NCBI GenBank assembly: GCA_038216465.1
Contig: JBBQQC010000020.1
Span: 1 to 60,353, forward strand
Source: JACCZX01 sp038216465
GTDB lineage: Bacteria > Pseudomonadota > Gammaproteobacteria > Burkholderiales > Burkholderiaceae_F
Reading direction: 5' to 3'
Length of the DNA stretch: 60,353 bases
This document shows, piece after piece, positions 1-8,332 of the stretch. How positions within the stretch are numbered: the first letter of the stretch is position 1; every line of letters begins with the position of its first letter. The position numbers were made by a program, and so were the translations under genes. The notes under the pieces were generated by a model. The model worked only from the letters and a program-made list of their open reading frames with translations. It did no database searches and was not told where the DNA came from.

Positions 1-1421
1 TCGCGCACGACGCGGTGGACCTGCTGCAGTCGCGGCGACGTCAGCAGCGGCCGATGAAAATCGATTCCCTGCGCAGCCACCAGCAGCTCGATGCCGATAA
101 TCGTCGCCGTGTTCATCGCCATCTCGTGCAGGCGGCGGGCGCCGAAGGTCGCCATCGAGACGTGGTCTTCCTGGTTTGCCGATGTGGGGAGCGAGTCGAC
201 GCTGGCCGGATGGGCGAGCGATTTGTTCTCCGACGCCGCCGCGGCAGCCGTCACATGCGCGATCATGAAGCCCGAGTTGATGCCCGGCTCGCGTACCAGG
301 AACGGCGGCAGCCCCGACAACGTGGCGTCGATCAGCAGTGCAATGCGGCGCTCGGACAGTGCGCCGATTTCGGCCAGCGCCAATGCCAACGTATCCGCGG
401 CCAGCGCGACCGGTTCGGCGTGGAAGTTGCCGCCCGAGATCACTTCATCTCGCTCTGCGAAGATCAGCGGGTTATCGGTCACCGCGTTGGCCTCGATCAG
501 CAACGTGCGCGCGGTTTGCGTGAGCAGATCGCGGCATGCGCCCATCACCTGCGGCTGGCAGCGCAAGCTGTAAGGGTCCTGCACCCGATCATCGTGCACC
601 AGATGCGACGCGCGGATCTTGCTGCCGGCCAGCAGTTCGCGATAGACGCGCGCGGTGGCAATCTGGCCCGGCTGGCCTCTTAATTCGTGCAGCCGCGGAT
701 CGAACGGCGCATCGCTGCCTTTCGCAGCATCGACCGACAGCGCACCGACGACGATCGCCGCTTCGAGCAAGCGCTCTGCCAAGAACCAGCCGTGCAGCGC
801 CAGCGCATTCGATATCTGGGTGCCGTTTATAAGCGCCAGCCCTTCCTTGGGCCCCAGCTCGACGGGCGCAATTCGCGCGGCGTCGAGCGCTTGCCGCGCG
901 GCAATGCGACGCCCGTCGACACGCACATCGCCCTCGCCCATCAACGCCAGCGTCATATGCGCAAGCGGCGCCAGGTCGCCCGATGCACCGACGGATCCTC
1001 TGGACGGAATGCACGGCACGATGCCAGCCTTATAAAGTGCAAGCAGCGTATCGATGATCACCGGCCGCACGCCGGAGTAGCCGCGTGCGAGGCCGCCGAT
1101 CTTCATCACGAGCGCGAGCCGCACGACTTCATCGGCCAATGGCTCACCGACGCCCACCGAGTGCGAATAGATCAGATTCCGCTGCAGCTGGCCGAGCTGA
1201 TCGTCTGCTATGCGCGTTTTGGCGAGCCAGCCGAAGCCGGTGTTGATGCCGTACGCAGCGTCGCCGCGGGCGACGATGCGCTGCACCGCCGCTGCGGAAG
1301 CTTCGATCGCATCGCGTGCACCGGATACGAGACTCAGCGGCGTGTGCGCGGCCCAGATGCGGCGCAGATCGCCAAGAGCCAGATGACCCGGTATTAGGTT
1401 GATCGCCGACGTGTTATTCAT
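1..1421 (-). CDS. hutH: Histidine ammonia-lyase, 3' end cut by the window edge
   Basis: This enzyme deaminates L-histidine to urocanate, the first step of histidine degradation, in the cytoplasm. I read the reverse strand directly: an ATG at 1421 opens a frame that stays open to base 1, about 473 codons, so some 35 residues of a roughly 510-residue family protein are missing. The MIO-forming triad Ala146-Ser147-Gly148 sits in the classic context GSVGASGDLAPLAHM. The motif YGINTGFGWLA near residue 57 and the Ser-His pair at 86-87 (LIYSHSVGVG) fit histidine rather than tyrosine or phenylalanine substrates. No other hut gene is visible, but the downstream side is outside the window. It diverges from the DUF2238 gene, with about 50 bp between. 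Confidence 0.93.
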   Translation of the reverse strand, partial: MNNTSAINLIPGHLALGDLRRIWAAHTPLSLVSGARDAIEASAAAVQRIVARGDAAYGINTGFGWLAKTRIADDQLGQLQRNLIYSHSVGVGEPLADEVVRLALVMKIGGLARGYSGVRPVIIDTLLALYKAGIVPCIPSRGSVGASGDLAPLAHMTLALMGEGDVRVDGRRIAARQALDAARIAPVELGPKEGLALINGTQISNALALHGWFLAERLLEAAIVVGALSVDAAKGSDAPFDPRLHELRGQPGQIATARVYRELLAGSKIRASHLVHDDRVQDPYSLRCQPQVMGACRDLLTQTARTLLIEANAVTDNPLIFAERDEVISGGNFHAEPVALAADTLALALAEIGALSERRIALLIDATLSGLPPFLVREPGINSGFMIAHVTAAAAASENKSLAHPASVDSLPTSANQEDHVSMATFGARRLHEMAMNTATIIGIELLVAAQGIDFHRPLLTSPRLQQVHRVVR

Positions 1422-1472
1422 CGATCGTTCAAACTCGTGGCCGAGAGCATAACGGCCGCCGCTGGGGGCGAG

Positions 1473-2108
1473 ATGAAATCAGCCGATCAATCGCGCCTGC
1501 TGCTGTCGCTGTTCGTTGCAACGCTGATCGGGCTCGCCCTGTCGGGCTGGCGCCCCTATGACCGCACCACTTGGTTGCTCGAAGTCGCGCCGGTGTTGAT
1601 CGCGCTGCCGATCTTGTTTGCCACGCACCGTCGCTATCCGCTGACCCCGTTGCTTTACGCGCTGATCTTCGCCCACGCGCTGGTCTTGATGGCGGGCGGT
1701 GCGTACACCTATGCGCGGGTGCCGCTCGGCGCGTGGATGCAGCAGGCTTTCGACCTTTCGCGCAATCCCTACGACAAGCTCGGCCATTTCATGCAAGGGT
1801 TTGTACCAGCCGTCATGGCGCGCGAAATTCTGATCCGCGGCGACTACGCGCGCGGCCGCCGCATGGTTGCATTCCTTTGTATCAGTATTGCGCTCGCCAT
1901 CAGCGCTTTGTATGAGCTCGTCGAGTGGTGGACCGCGCTGGCGCTCGGTCAGGGCGCCGACGAGTTCCTTGGCACGCAGGGCGATCCATGGGATACGCAG
2001 TCCGACATGTTCATGGCGCTGATCGGTGCAGTTGCGGCCCTGATCTGCCTCTCTGCTGTGCACGATCGGGAACTTGAGGCGTTGAACCGCCGGCAGGCTG
2101 TCGAATAA
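1473..2108 (+). CDS. DUF2238 (YjdF-type) integral membrane protein
   Basis: This is an inner-membrane protein of the DUF2238/YjdF family, function unknown. It has about six hydrophobic segments. The family signature region contains YDKLGHFMQGFVPA, then ALYELVEWW and GTQGDPWDTQSDM, the acidic and aromatic loop typical of the family. An upstream GTG at 1437 is possible, but the ATG at 1473 is preceded by a GGGGGCG stretch that could serve as ribosome-binding site, and the extra 12 residues are not membrane-like. The length of 211 residues is normal. It stands alone between hutH (divergent) and a small hypothetical gene. Confidence 0.85.
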   Translation: MKSADQSRLLLSLFVATLIGLALSGWRPYDRTTWLLEVAPVLIALPILFATHRRYPLTPLLYALIFAHALVLMAGGAYTYARVPLGAWMQQAFDLSRNPYDKLGHFMQGFVPAVMAREILIRGDYARGRRMVAFLCISIALAISALYELVEWWTALALGQGADEFLGTQGDPWDTQSDMFMALIGAVAALICLSAVHDRELEALNRRQAVE

Positions 2109-2219
2109 TCGGCAGCACCGTTGCGTAATCGGCCATTCAGCGGATTGCGGCTTCTCTATAACAATCGCACTGTCACACAGTGGAACCACACTAACGGTCC
2201 TAGCAAGTCGGAGATGGCG

Positions 2220-2507
2220 ATGTTGATGCGGGTACGTGAGCGAGCCAATGAAGTACAGATCGAGTTGTCCGGCGTTGCCGGTCGACAGGAATCGGTACTG
2301 GCAGCACTCGACGCGTGCCAGCGTTGCATCTCCGGCGCCAGCGCGGCACCCGCATCGGTCACCGTGCGTGCGCGGGCCGACGGCATGCAGGTTCGGCTGC
2401 GGCCCTCGGCGGGCGAAACGCTCGATGTTCAGGAGATTTATCGCTGTCTACGGCGTGCGTTGATCGAACGCACACGTACCGTGCTGGCGCCACGCACCGC
2501 TTCGTAA
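2220..2507 (+). CDS. Small conserved-looking hypothetical protein
   Basis: I do not recognise this protein of about 95 residues. It is soluble, with no signal peptide. The body contains EVQIELSGVAGRQESV, then a short segment with two cysteines about three residues apart (DACQRCIS), and ends in an arginine-rich helix. Three ATG codons lie close together (2214, 2220, 2226). I choose 2220 because GGAG lies at a workable distance upstream; the longer reading from 2121 has an N-terminus of non-coding character. It is convergent with the beta-barrel gene that follows, with a 36-bp gap. Confidence 0.5.
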   Translation: MLMRVRERANEVQIELSGVAGRQESVLAALDACQRCISGASAAPASVTVRARADGMQVRLRPSAGETLDVQEIYRCLRRALIERTRTVLAPRTAS

Positions 2508-2543
2508 CACCCCGCAAGAGCAGGATCGGGCCCGCGCAAGCCT

Positions 2544-3227
2544 TTAGAAGCGCACGCCGAAGCCGACCGATATCACCGGGTAGAAGCGATAATCGTCCGC
2601 GGCATCGCGGAACTCGGTTTCTTCGGCGCGTATGTCGCTCTGCAGTTGCGAACACGTGCTGGCGGGAAGCGCCGACCCGCAAGTGCCGATCAGGGTTGCA
2701 CTCGGACGTTGATACATCACGCCTAGATCAGCGCTGAAGTACAGCCGCGAGCGCGAACGGGGTGACAACCCCCAACCGACGCCGATGTAAGGGCTGGCTT
2801 TCGAAAACGTCACGCGTCCATCGAGCGAACCGACTTGCGCCGATGAATAGGATGTGCCGTTGATATTGACTGTTCCGCCGCCGGGACGCGCGCTGCCCGA
2901 GAAGCGCTGGTTGTTGTAGGCGAGCCCACCGGACAGTCGAAAGCCGCCGGCGTATGGATGCCAGTCGGCCAACAGGAAACCCGTGCCGAAACGCAGCCTG
3001 CCGTCGTAGCGAATTCCGGATTCGTCGAAGTCATACGAGATCGATCCCCCGTTAATCAGGCCGCGGATGCCGAAGCGGTCGGTAACCAGCGATTCAAGCT
3101 CAAGCCCGATGCCCGGAGTGCCGAGCCTTATACCCCCGCCGACTCGTGGCGCCGAGGCCGAGGCCGCGCCCGCCGACAGGCCGACCATGAGCAGCAGCAA
3201 TGAAATGGTCTTGCGAAGTGCTTGCAC
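2544..3227 (-). CDS. Predicted outer-membrane beta-barrel protein
   Basis: The protein has a signal peptide of about 26 residues (positively charged start, leucine-rich core, ending ASASA). The body alternates polar and hydrophobic residues with many glycines and aromatics, and it ends in the C-terminal phenylalanine (SVGFGVRF) used for BAM-dependent insertion. Segments such as GIRYDGRLRFGTGFLLADWHPY and SPYIGVGWGLSPRSR look like small OmpW or OmpA-type barrels of about eight strands. Two cysteine pairs near residues 180-192 could form a loop disulfide. The substrate or role is unknown. At 227 residues it is typical for a small barrel. Confidence 0.7.
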   Translation of the reverse strand: MQALRKTISLLLLMVGLSAGAASASAPRVGGGIRLGTPGIGLELESLVTDRFGIRGLINGGSISYDFDESGIRYDGRLRFGTGFLLADWHPYAGGFRLSGGLAYNNQRFSGSARPGGGTVNINGTSYSSAQVGSLDGRVTFSKASPYIGVGWGLSPRSRSRLYFSADLGVMYQRPSATLIGTCGSALPASTCSQLQSDIRAEETEFRDAADDYRFYPVISVGFGVRF

Positions 3228-3426
3228 GCCAACTCCCGATCGACCCGCCGCGGATCGCCCCTCAACACCAGCTACTAGTGAACCGCTCCATCGCCCAAGT
3301 CAGTCACCCAATTCTTGCGGAATTAGGCAGCAATCGGTGGACCGCTCGTCCATGCGAACGCGGCAAGTCGCCCAAACGCGCGATGCTTGTGCGCCGAAGC
3401 CGTCGCTATTTTGCGATGCTTTCGCG

Positions 3427-3939
3427 TTACTCGGATTCCTCGAACCGAGGTTCGCGGCGCACCGGGGGCGTTGACCCCGGTCCTCGCGGCCGGTCCGGTC
3501 GCACGAAGCGTTCCGACGGCGCCCGCGCGCGCGCTGGTGGACCGGAGCGCGCACCCGCGGACGCCCCGGTACGGGGACGATCAAAACTGGGGCGCTCGGA
3601 ACTGCGGGCGGGCCGCGCCCCGCCTACCGAGCGTGCGAGCCGAATCACCATGCGCAGCGCTTCGTTAACCGACTCGGAATCGTGAAACACGCGCGCCACA
3701 TCCGGATCGAGCGAGATGGATCCTTCGCGCGTCGGCGCACGCAAACGACTAGCGTCAGCCGAATCGCGCGCCGGACCCGGACGTGGAGGGCGTTCGGCGC
3801 GCTGGTACGGATCGGCGCGGTTGAACTCGCGCGGCTTAGACCTTGCTGCGCCGAACTTGCGATCCTGCGCCGCGCGTGCGCGTGGGCCGCTGCGCGTCCC
3901 AGCGGGAGGTGGACGATCTTTGTCTTCAAAACGCTTCAT
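3427..3939 (-). CDS. Arginine/proline-rich, probably disordered hypothetical protein
   Basis: This protein of about 170 residues starts MKRFEDKDRPPP two bases after the fadD stop codon, so it is probably cotranscribed with fadD. I reject the longer reading into fadD because those codons belong to the ligase frame. Most of the chain is Arg, Pro, Ala, Ser and Gly, suggesting disorder and high basic charge. One ordered segment of about 30 residues (DPDVARVFHDSESVNEAL followed by RMVIRLA) looks like a helix and is the only candidate functional core. A nucleic-acid-binding role would fit the charge but is a guess. Confidence 0.6.
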   Translation of the reverse strand: MKRFEDKDRPPPAGTRSGPRARAAQDRKFGAARSKPREFNRADPYQRAERPPRPGPARDSADASRLRAPTREGSISLDPDVARVFHDSESVNEALRMVIRLARSVGGARPARSSERPSFDRPRTGASAGARSGPPARARAPSERFVRPDRPRGPGSTPPVRREPRFEESE

Positions 3940-3941
3940 GC

Positions 3942-5624
3942 CTACGCTGCTTTCCTTTGATCGCGCAATTCGCGCCGCAGGATTTTGCCGACGTTGGTCT
4001 TCGGCAAATCCGAACGAAACTCGATGTACTTGGGTTTCTTGTACCCGGTCAAATGCTCTTTGCAAAACTCGGAGATGTCGCGCTCGGTCAGCGCGGCATC
4101 CTTCTTGACAACAAATAATTTCACTGCTTCACCCGCGTGCTCGTCGGGCACGCCGATCGCCGCGCACTCGAGCACGCCCGGGTGCATCGCCACCACGCCT
4201 TCGACTTCGTTCGGATAAACGTTGAAGCCCGACACCAGGATCATGTCCTTCTTGCGATCTACGATTTTCGTGTAGCCGTCGGCGTCCATCACGCCGATGT
4301 CACCGCTGCGGAAAAATCCATCGGGCGTCATCACCTTTGCGGTCTCGTCAGCGCGCTGCCAATAGCCCGCCATCACCTGCGGTCCGCGAATCGCAATTTC
4401 GCCGACGCTGCCGACTGGCAGCTTGTTGCCGTCGTCGTCAAGTATTGCGATTTCGGTTGACGGTAACGGCAATCCGATCGTGCCCGTGTACTTCGATGTA
4501 TCAGTCGGGTTGCAGGTCGCAGACGGCGACGTTTCGGACAGGCCATAGCCTTCGCAGATGGCGCAGCCAGTGAGCTTCAGCCATTTTTCCGCCACCGCCT
4601 GCTGGACCGCCATCCCACCGCCGAGCGACAAAATCAGCGACTTGAAATCGAGCTTCTTGAACTCGTCGTTGTTCGCAAGCCCGTTGAATAGAGTGTTGAC
4701 CGCCGGAAACACACCGAACTTGTGCTTCGACAATTCCTTTACGAACGCGGGAATGTCGCGCGGGTTGGCGATCAATACATTCTTGCCGCCGGTGCGCATC
4801 GCCAGCAGCGCGCAGCATGTCAGCGCGAAGATGTGGTATAGCGGCAGCGCAGTTACCGTCACCACCTGTTCGCCAGGTTTCAGCTTCTTCAACGCGGGCT
4901 GATACCACGCTTCGGACTGCAGCATGTTGGCAATCACATTGCGGTGAGTCAGCGTCGCGCCCTTGCTGACACCGGTGGTTCCTCCGGTGTATTGCAGGAA
5001 CGCGACGTCGTTGTGGCCGCAATCGACCTGCCGCAGGTTCATCTTCAGTCCAGCGGCCATCACGTCGTTCCAGCGCACCGCGTCCGGAAGTGAAAACGCC
5101 GGCACCATCTTCTTGACGCTGCGCACGACGAAATTCACCAACATCCCCTTGGCGAAGCCGAGCATATCGCCCATCGCGCACACGACTATCGTCTTGGTCG
5201 GCACCTTGTCGATCACCTGCTGCAGCGTGCCGGCGAAATTCTCGAGAATGAAAATCGCTTCTGCGCCCGAGTCTTTCAACTGATGCTCCAACTCGCGCGG
5301 GGTGTAAAGCGGATTGACGTTGACCACGGTGCAGCCGGCGCGCAGCACGCCTGCCATCACGACCGGGTACTGCATCACGTTCGGCATCATGATCGCAATG
5401 CGTTTGCCCTTGCCCAGCCCCTTGCTCTGCAGCCAGGCGCCGATCGCCGCCGAATTCTCGTCGAGCTGCCCGAAAGTCATCTCGGCGCCCATGAAGCTGT
5501 AGGCTGCCTTGTCGCTGAACTTTTTGAACGCTTCGTCGAGCAGTTGGATCAACGACTTGTACTGACTCGCGTCGATGTCCGCCGGCACGCCCTGCGGATA
5601 GTTCTTCAGCCAGATCCGGTCCAT
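3942..5624 (-). CDS. fadD: Long-chain fatty acid CoA ligase
   Basis: This AMP-forming acyl-CoA synthetase activates long-chain fatty acids to acyl-CoA for beta-oxidation at the inner membrane. The P-loop-like AMP motif YTGGTTGVSKGATLTH is near residue 215. The adenylation core GYGLSETSP is near 360 and the FadD signature GFFRSGDIGVMDADGYTKIVDR near 435. The C-terminal lysine region (GKILRREL) supplies the adenylation lysine. The length of 560 residues matches FadD. The N-terminus MDRIWLKNYPQGVP is the usual FadD start, so the ATG at 5624 is secure. Confidence 0.95.
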   Translation of the reverse strand: MDRIWLKNYPQGVPADIDASQYKSLIQLLDEAFKKFSDKAAYSFMGAEMTFGQLDENSAAIGAWLQSKGLGKGKRIAIMMPNVMQYPVVMAGVLRAGCTVVNVNPLYTPRELEHQLKDSGAEAIFILENFAGTLQQVIDKVPTKTIVVCAMGDMLGFAKGMLVNFVVRSVKKMVPAFSLPDAVRWNDVMAAGLKMNLRQVDCGHNDVAFLQYTGGTTGVSKGATLTHRNVIANMLQSEAWYQPALKKLKPGEQVVTVTALPLYHIFALTCCALLAMRTGGKNVLIANPRDIPAFVKELSKHKFGVFPAVNTLFNGLANNDEFKKLDFKSLILSLGGGMAVQQAVAEKWLKLTGCAICEGYGLSETSPSATCNPTDTSKYTGTIGLPLPSTEIAILDDDGNKLPVGSVGEIAIRGPQVMAGYWQRADETAKVMTPDGFFRSGDIGVMDADGYTKIVDRKKDMILVSGFNVYPNEVEGVVAMHPGVLECAAIGVPDEHAGEAVKLFVVKKDAALTERDISEFCKEHLTGYKKPKYIEFRSDLPKTNVGKILRRELRDQRKAA

Positions 5625-5706
5625 TGTGTTGCCTCCCTTACTGATGTCGCTTTAGTCGATTCTCGTTTTTGTCGCCGTCACGGCACGATCATAGGCGCGC
5701 GCACGC

Positions 5707-6789
5707 CTAGCGCTGCGCCAACATTCCGCGCAGCGCCTCGTCGCGCAGGTCCTTTGGCATGGCCGCGAGGCGCCGGACTTCCTCGTAGAAACGGGGGAAA
5801 TCACCGCCGGCCTGCGCCAGCAGCGCATCGAACGCCGGCACCAGGTCGTTATAGGCGCCGATCGAACCCAAATGGGCGTTGGTCAGCTGCTGCGCAAAGA
5901 ACCGATCGTAGCCAGCAAACCCGCTCCACCCGGTTTTCAGCCGCGCGTAGTCGTCTTGCAGCGCCGCAAAAAGCTGCGCCTTGCGTGACCGCTTGGAATC
6001 ATCGGGCTGCGAGCTCTGATAGTTCTGCACCAGCAGGCCGCGATACTGCAGCAGAAGGTTCACAAACTCGCCGCGTCGTTGAGCAAAATCCCTGTAGGCG
6101 GCTCTGGAGGCGTCGTTGCCGTTCGATCCGAGCCAGCGTCGGACGCCCTCGCGCTCCACCGCCGTCGCAAAGGATTCGTTGAATGTCGTATCGCCGCTGA
6201 CAAACAGAACCTGGTGCGCAAGCTCGTGAAAGATCAGCCCGGCCAGCTGGCCTTCGGTGCCTCCAATGAATGTGTTCAGCAGCGGATCGGAGAACCAGCC
6301 AAGGGTCGAGTACGCGGGCACCCCGGAAACGTTGACCTCGTAGCCTTCACCGCGCAGCTCGGCGGCAGCGCGCTCGGCCGAATCGCGATAGAAGTAGCCG
6401 CGATATCCGGCGCAGCCAACCACCGGGTAACACCATTGCTTCAAGTCAAGCGACAGCTCGGGCGCCGCGAATACGTTCCATACGACGAACGGGCGCTGCA
6501 GATCGGCATACGAGCGATAGCTTCCGTTTTCGGGCAATCCGAGCTGTTGCGACGCGAACGCGCGAATCTGTTGTGCGCGTTGCAGGCGCTGCTTCAACGG
6601 TTCGGCGGTCCCGGGATCGGCCACGATCTCCGGAATTGGCCGCGCCGCCCGCATCATCGCAAAGTGTCCGTCAATCGACTGCGCGTAGTAACCGAGCGTC
6701 GAACAGCCGGCCACCACTGCGATCGCAAGCACGATCGCCCCGGCCAATAACAGGCGCTTGATCAGAGTTGCGGAAATCATCGGGCGCAA
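5707..6789 (-). CDS. Lipoprotein zinc aminopeptidase, PF10023 family
   Basis: This is a putative lipid-anchored metallopeptidase of the PF10023 'putative aminopeptidase' family. The N-terminus is a hydrophobic signal with a lipobox (VVAGC, Cys29). The zinc motif HELAH is at residues 188-192 (His188, Glu189, His192), with a likely third ligand at Glu205 in the NESFA motif. The conserved segment SAYADLQRP-like to FVVWNVFAAPE around residue 95-112 is family-typical. The start could be Met1 or Met4; both leave an intact signal. The protein would sit on the periplasmic side. Neighbours give no pathway. Confidence 0.82.
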   Translation of the reverse strand: MRPMISATLIKRLLLAGAIVLAIAVVAGCSTLGYYAQSIDGHFAMMRAARPIPEIVADPGTAEPLKQRLQRAQQIRAFASQQLGLPENGSYRSYADLQRPFVVWNVFAAPELSLDLKQWCYPVVGCAGYRGYFYRDSAERAAAELRGEGYEVNVSGVPAYSTLGWFSDPLLNTFIGGTEGQLAGLIFHELAHQVLFVSGDTTFNESFATAVEREGVRRWLGSNGNDASRAAYRDFAQRRGEFVNLLLQYRGLLVQNYQSSQPDDSKRSRKAQLFAALQDDYARLKTGWSGFAGYDRFFAQQLTNAHLGSIGAYNDLVPAFDALLAQAGGDFPRFYEEVRRLAAMPKDLRDEALRGMLAQR

Positions 6790-6814
6790 TTGTGCCCGCC
6801 CGTTTCCGCAACGA

Positions 6815-8245
6815 TCAATGATGATGCAGCCGGCAGATCACGCGCCGCAGCTTGCCGCTGACTTGGTCTCGTGCCGGCGGACGGCGCGCGATATCGATCG
6901 ACACCGCGCCGATGCCCAGCGTATCGAAGTAGGTGCCAAGCGCACGGCGAACCTCGTCCGCTGACCCATGCTCTTCACCGCCCAGCCGAACTTGCACCTT
7001 GCGCGGCGCCGTCTGCGTCACCTGGAAATCGTGAACGCGCGCGTCGTCCTCCATGACGGTCGTCAACGCCAGCGGCACGACGGTCGCAGTGCCGCCGCCG
7101 GTCAACGGGAAAACCAGCGCCTCATCGGTGCGACCCTCGACCGACATCACCGGAAACCGGCTACCGCAGCCACACGGCGTATCGCCAATCGTGACTGCAT
7201 CGCCCAAGTCATAACGGATTAGCGGTTGGATCCGATTCGCCAGATTGGTCAATAGCACCGAGTGCGAGCGTGTACCAGCGGCGACCGGCCGACCATGGTG
7301 ATCGATCGGTTCCAGGATGACCCAGTCGCTGTTCAGGTGCAGGCGGCGATACGGACACTCCCACGCGATCGGCAGAAACTCCGATGCGCCGTACGAATTG
7401 CGCACCGGGCAGCCGAACGCGCGCTGCACCTGCGCGCGGGCCGGGTTCGCCAGTGTCTCGCCGCCCGTCCACACTTCGCGCAGGCGCAACTTCAGCCGGC
7501 CCGCCTGCTGCTCATCGGCCAACATCTGCGCCGCGGTGGGATAGGAGGCAAGCAGAGTCGGCCGAAACTCGTTCAGTTCGGCCACCAGACGCTCGAGTGG
7601 TTGCAGCAGCGAAAACCCTTTGAGCGACGCGGTCAGCCATGGCATGGAGCGCCGCATCCGTTCGACGGTCGAGATGCCCGCAAAATGCCCGCCGGTCGCG
7701 GCGACCATCGCATAGCGATCGCCCGCGATCAACTGGCGCGCCAGATCAGACGCCGACCTTACGCCACGGAAACGCTGCCATTCGAGTGCGTCATACACGG
7801 CGATTGCATCGGGATCGTGAACAAAGTAACCAGGCTCGCCGGTCGTGCCCGAGCTGGTCCATACCGAATAGCGCCCAAGCAACGAACCGCCGCAACGCTC
7901 GGGCTGGGCCACAAACTCATCGACTGCGCGACGAGTCACCGTCGGCTCCGCCATGACATCGTTAAATTCGGCCATCAATGACCGCTTGGTGACCGGCGGC
8001 AGATCAGTCAGCCGCAAACGCGAGCTCGAACTGACCCGCAACTTGCGATACAGCCGCGAGTAGAACGGAGAGAATTCGAACGCATGCGCGACCAGCGCGA
8101 CCAGCCGCTGCTCGCGCTGAGCCTCAATCGCAGCCGATGAGGCAAGCGAGCCGGTCCATACGTCGAGCGCGGCCTTGCTCCAGCGCGCCGAGTCGTATGC
8201 GGCGGAAAGCGGTAGATCGAACAGCGAAGACGGAACCGCAACCAT
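6815..8245 (-). CDS. PaaK-like adenylate-forming ligase (phenylacetate-CoA ligase / F390 synthetase family)
   Basis: The protein belongs to the family of adenylate-forming enzymes that includes phenylacetate-CoA ligase. The nucleotide-binding motif reads SVWTSSGTTGEPG near residue 127, followed by family motifs YPTAAQML, VWTGGETL, NSYGASEFL and a C-terminal RTDE (GRTDEALVFP). The N-terminal helix with SPFYSRLYRKL is typical of PaaK relatives. The substrate cannot be told, and no phenylacetate genes are nearby. The segment CPYRRLHLNSDWVILE may bind zinc or the acid substrate. It lies in line with fadD, but 26-86 bp gaps on either side leave operon membership open. Confidence 0.8.
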   Translation of the reverse strand: MVAVPSSLFDLPLSAAYDSARWSKAALDVWTGSLASSAAIEAQREQRLVALVAHAFEFSPFYSRLYRKLRVSSSSRLRLTDLPPVTKRSLMAEFNDVMAEPTVTRRAVDEFVAQPERCGGSLLGRYSVWTSSGTTGEPGYFVHDPDAIAVYDALEWQRFRGVRSASDLARQLIAGDRYAMVAATGGHFAGISTVERMRRSMPWLTASLKGFSLLQPLERLVAELNEFRPTLLASYPTAAQMLADEQQAGRLKLRLREVWTGGETLANPARAQVQRAFGCPVRNSYGASEFLPIAWECPYRRLHLNSDWVILEPIDHHGRPVAAGTRSHSVLLTNLANRIQPLIRYDLGDAVTIGDTPCGCGSRFPVMSVEGRTDEALVFPLTGGGTATVVPLALTTVMEDDARVHDFQVTQTAPRKVQVRLGGEEHGSADEVRRALGTYFDTLGIGAVSIDIARRPPARDQVSGKLRRVICRLHHH

Positions 8246-8332
8246 CGCAAGGTAGGGGTCAAACCCGCAAGCAAACCGTATTATCCCGCGCCACTCGACG
8301 CGCTCCCATGCCTCGAACCGGGGAGCGTCACG

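Noticed and set aside
1..1397. Long plus-strand frames across the hutH region
   Set aside because: The reverse strand reads as a continuous histidine ammonia-lyase with the MIO motif; the plus-strand frames give arginine-rich products without domains.
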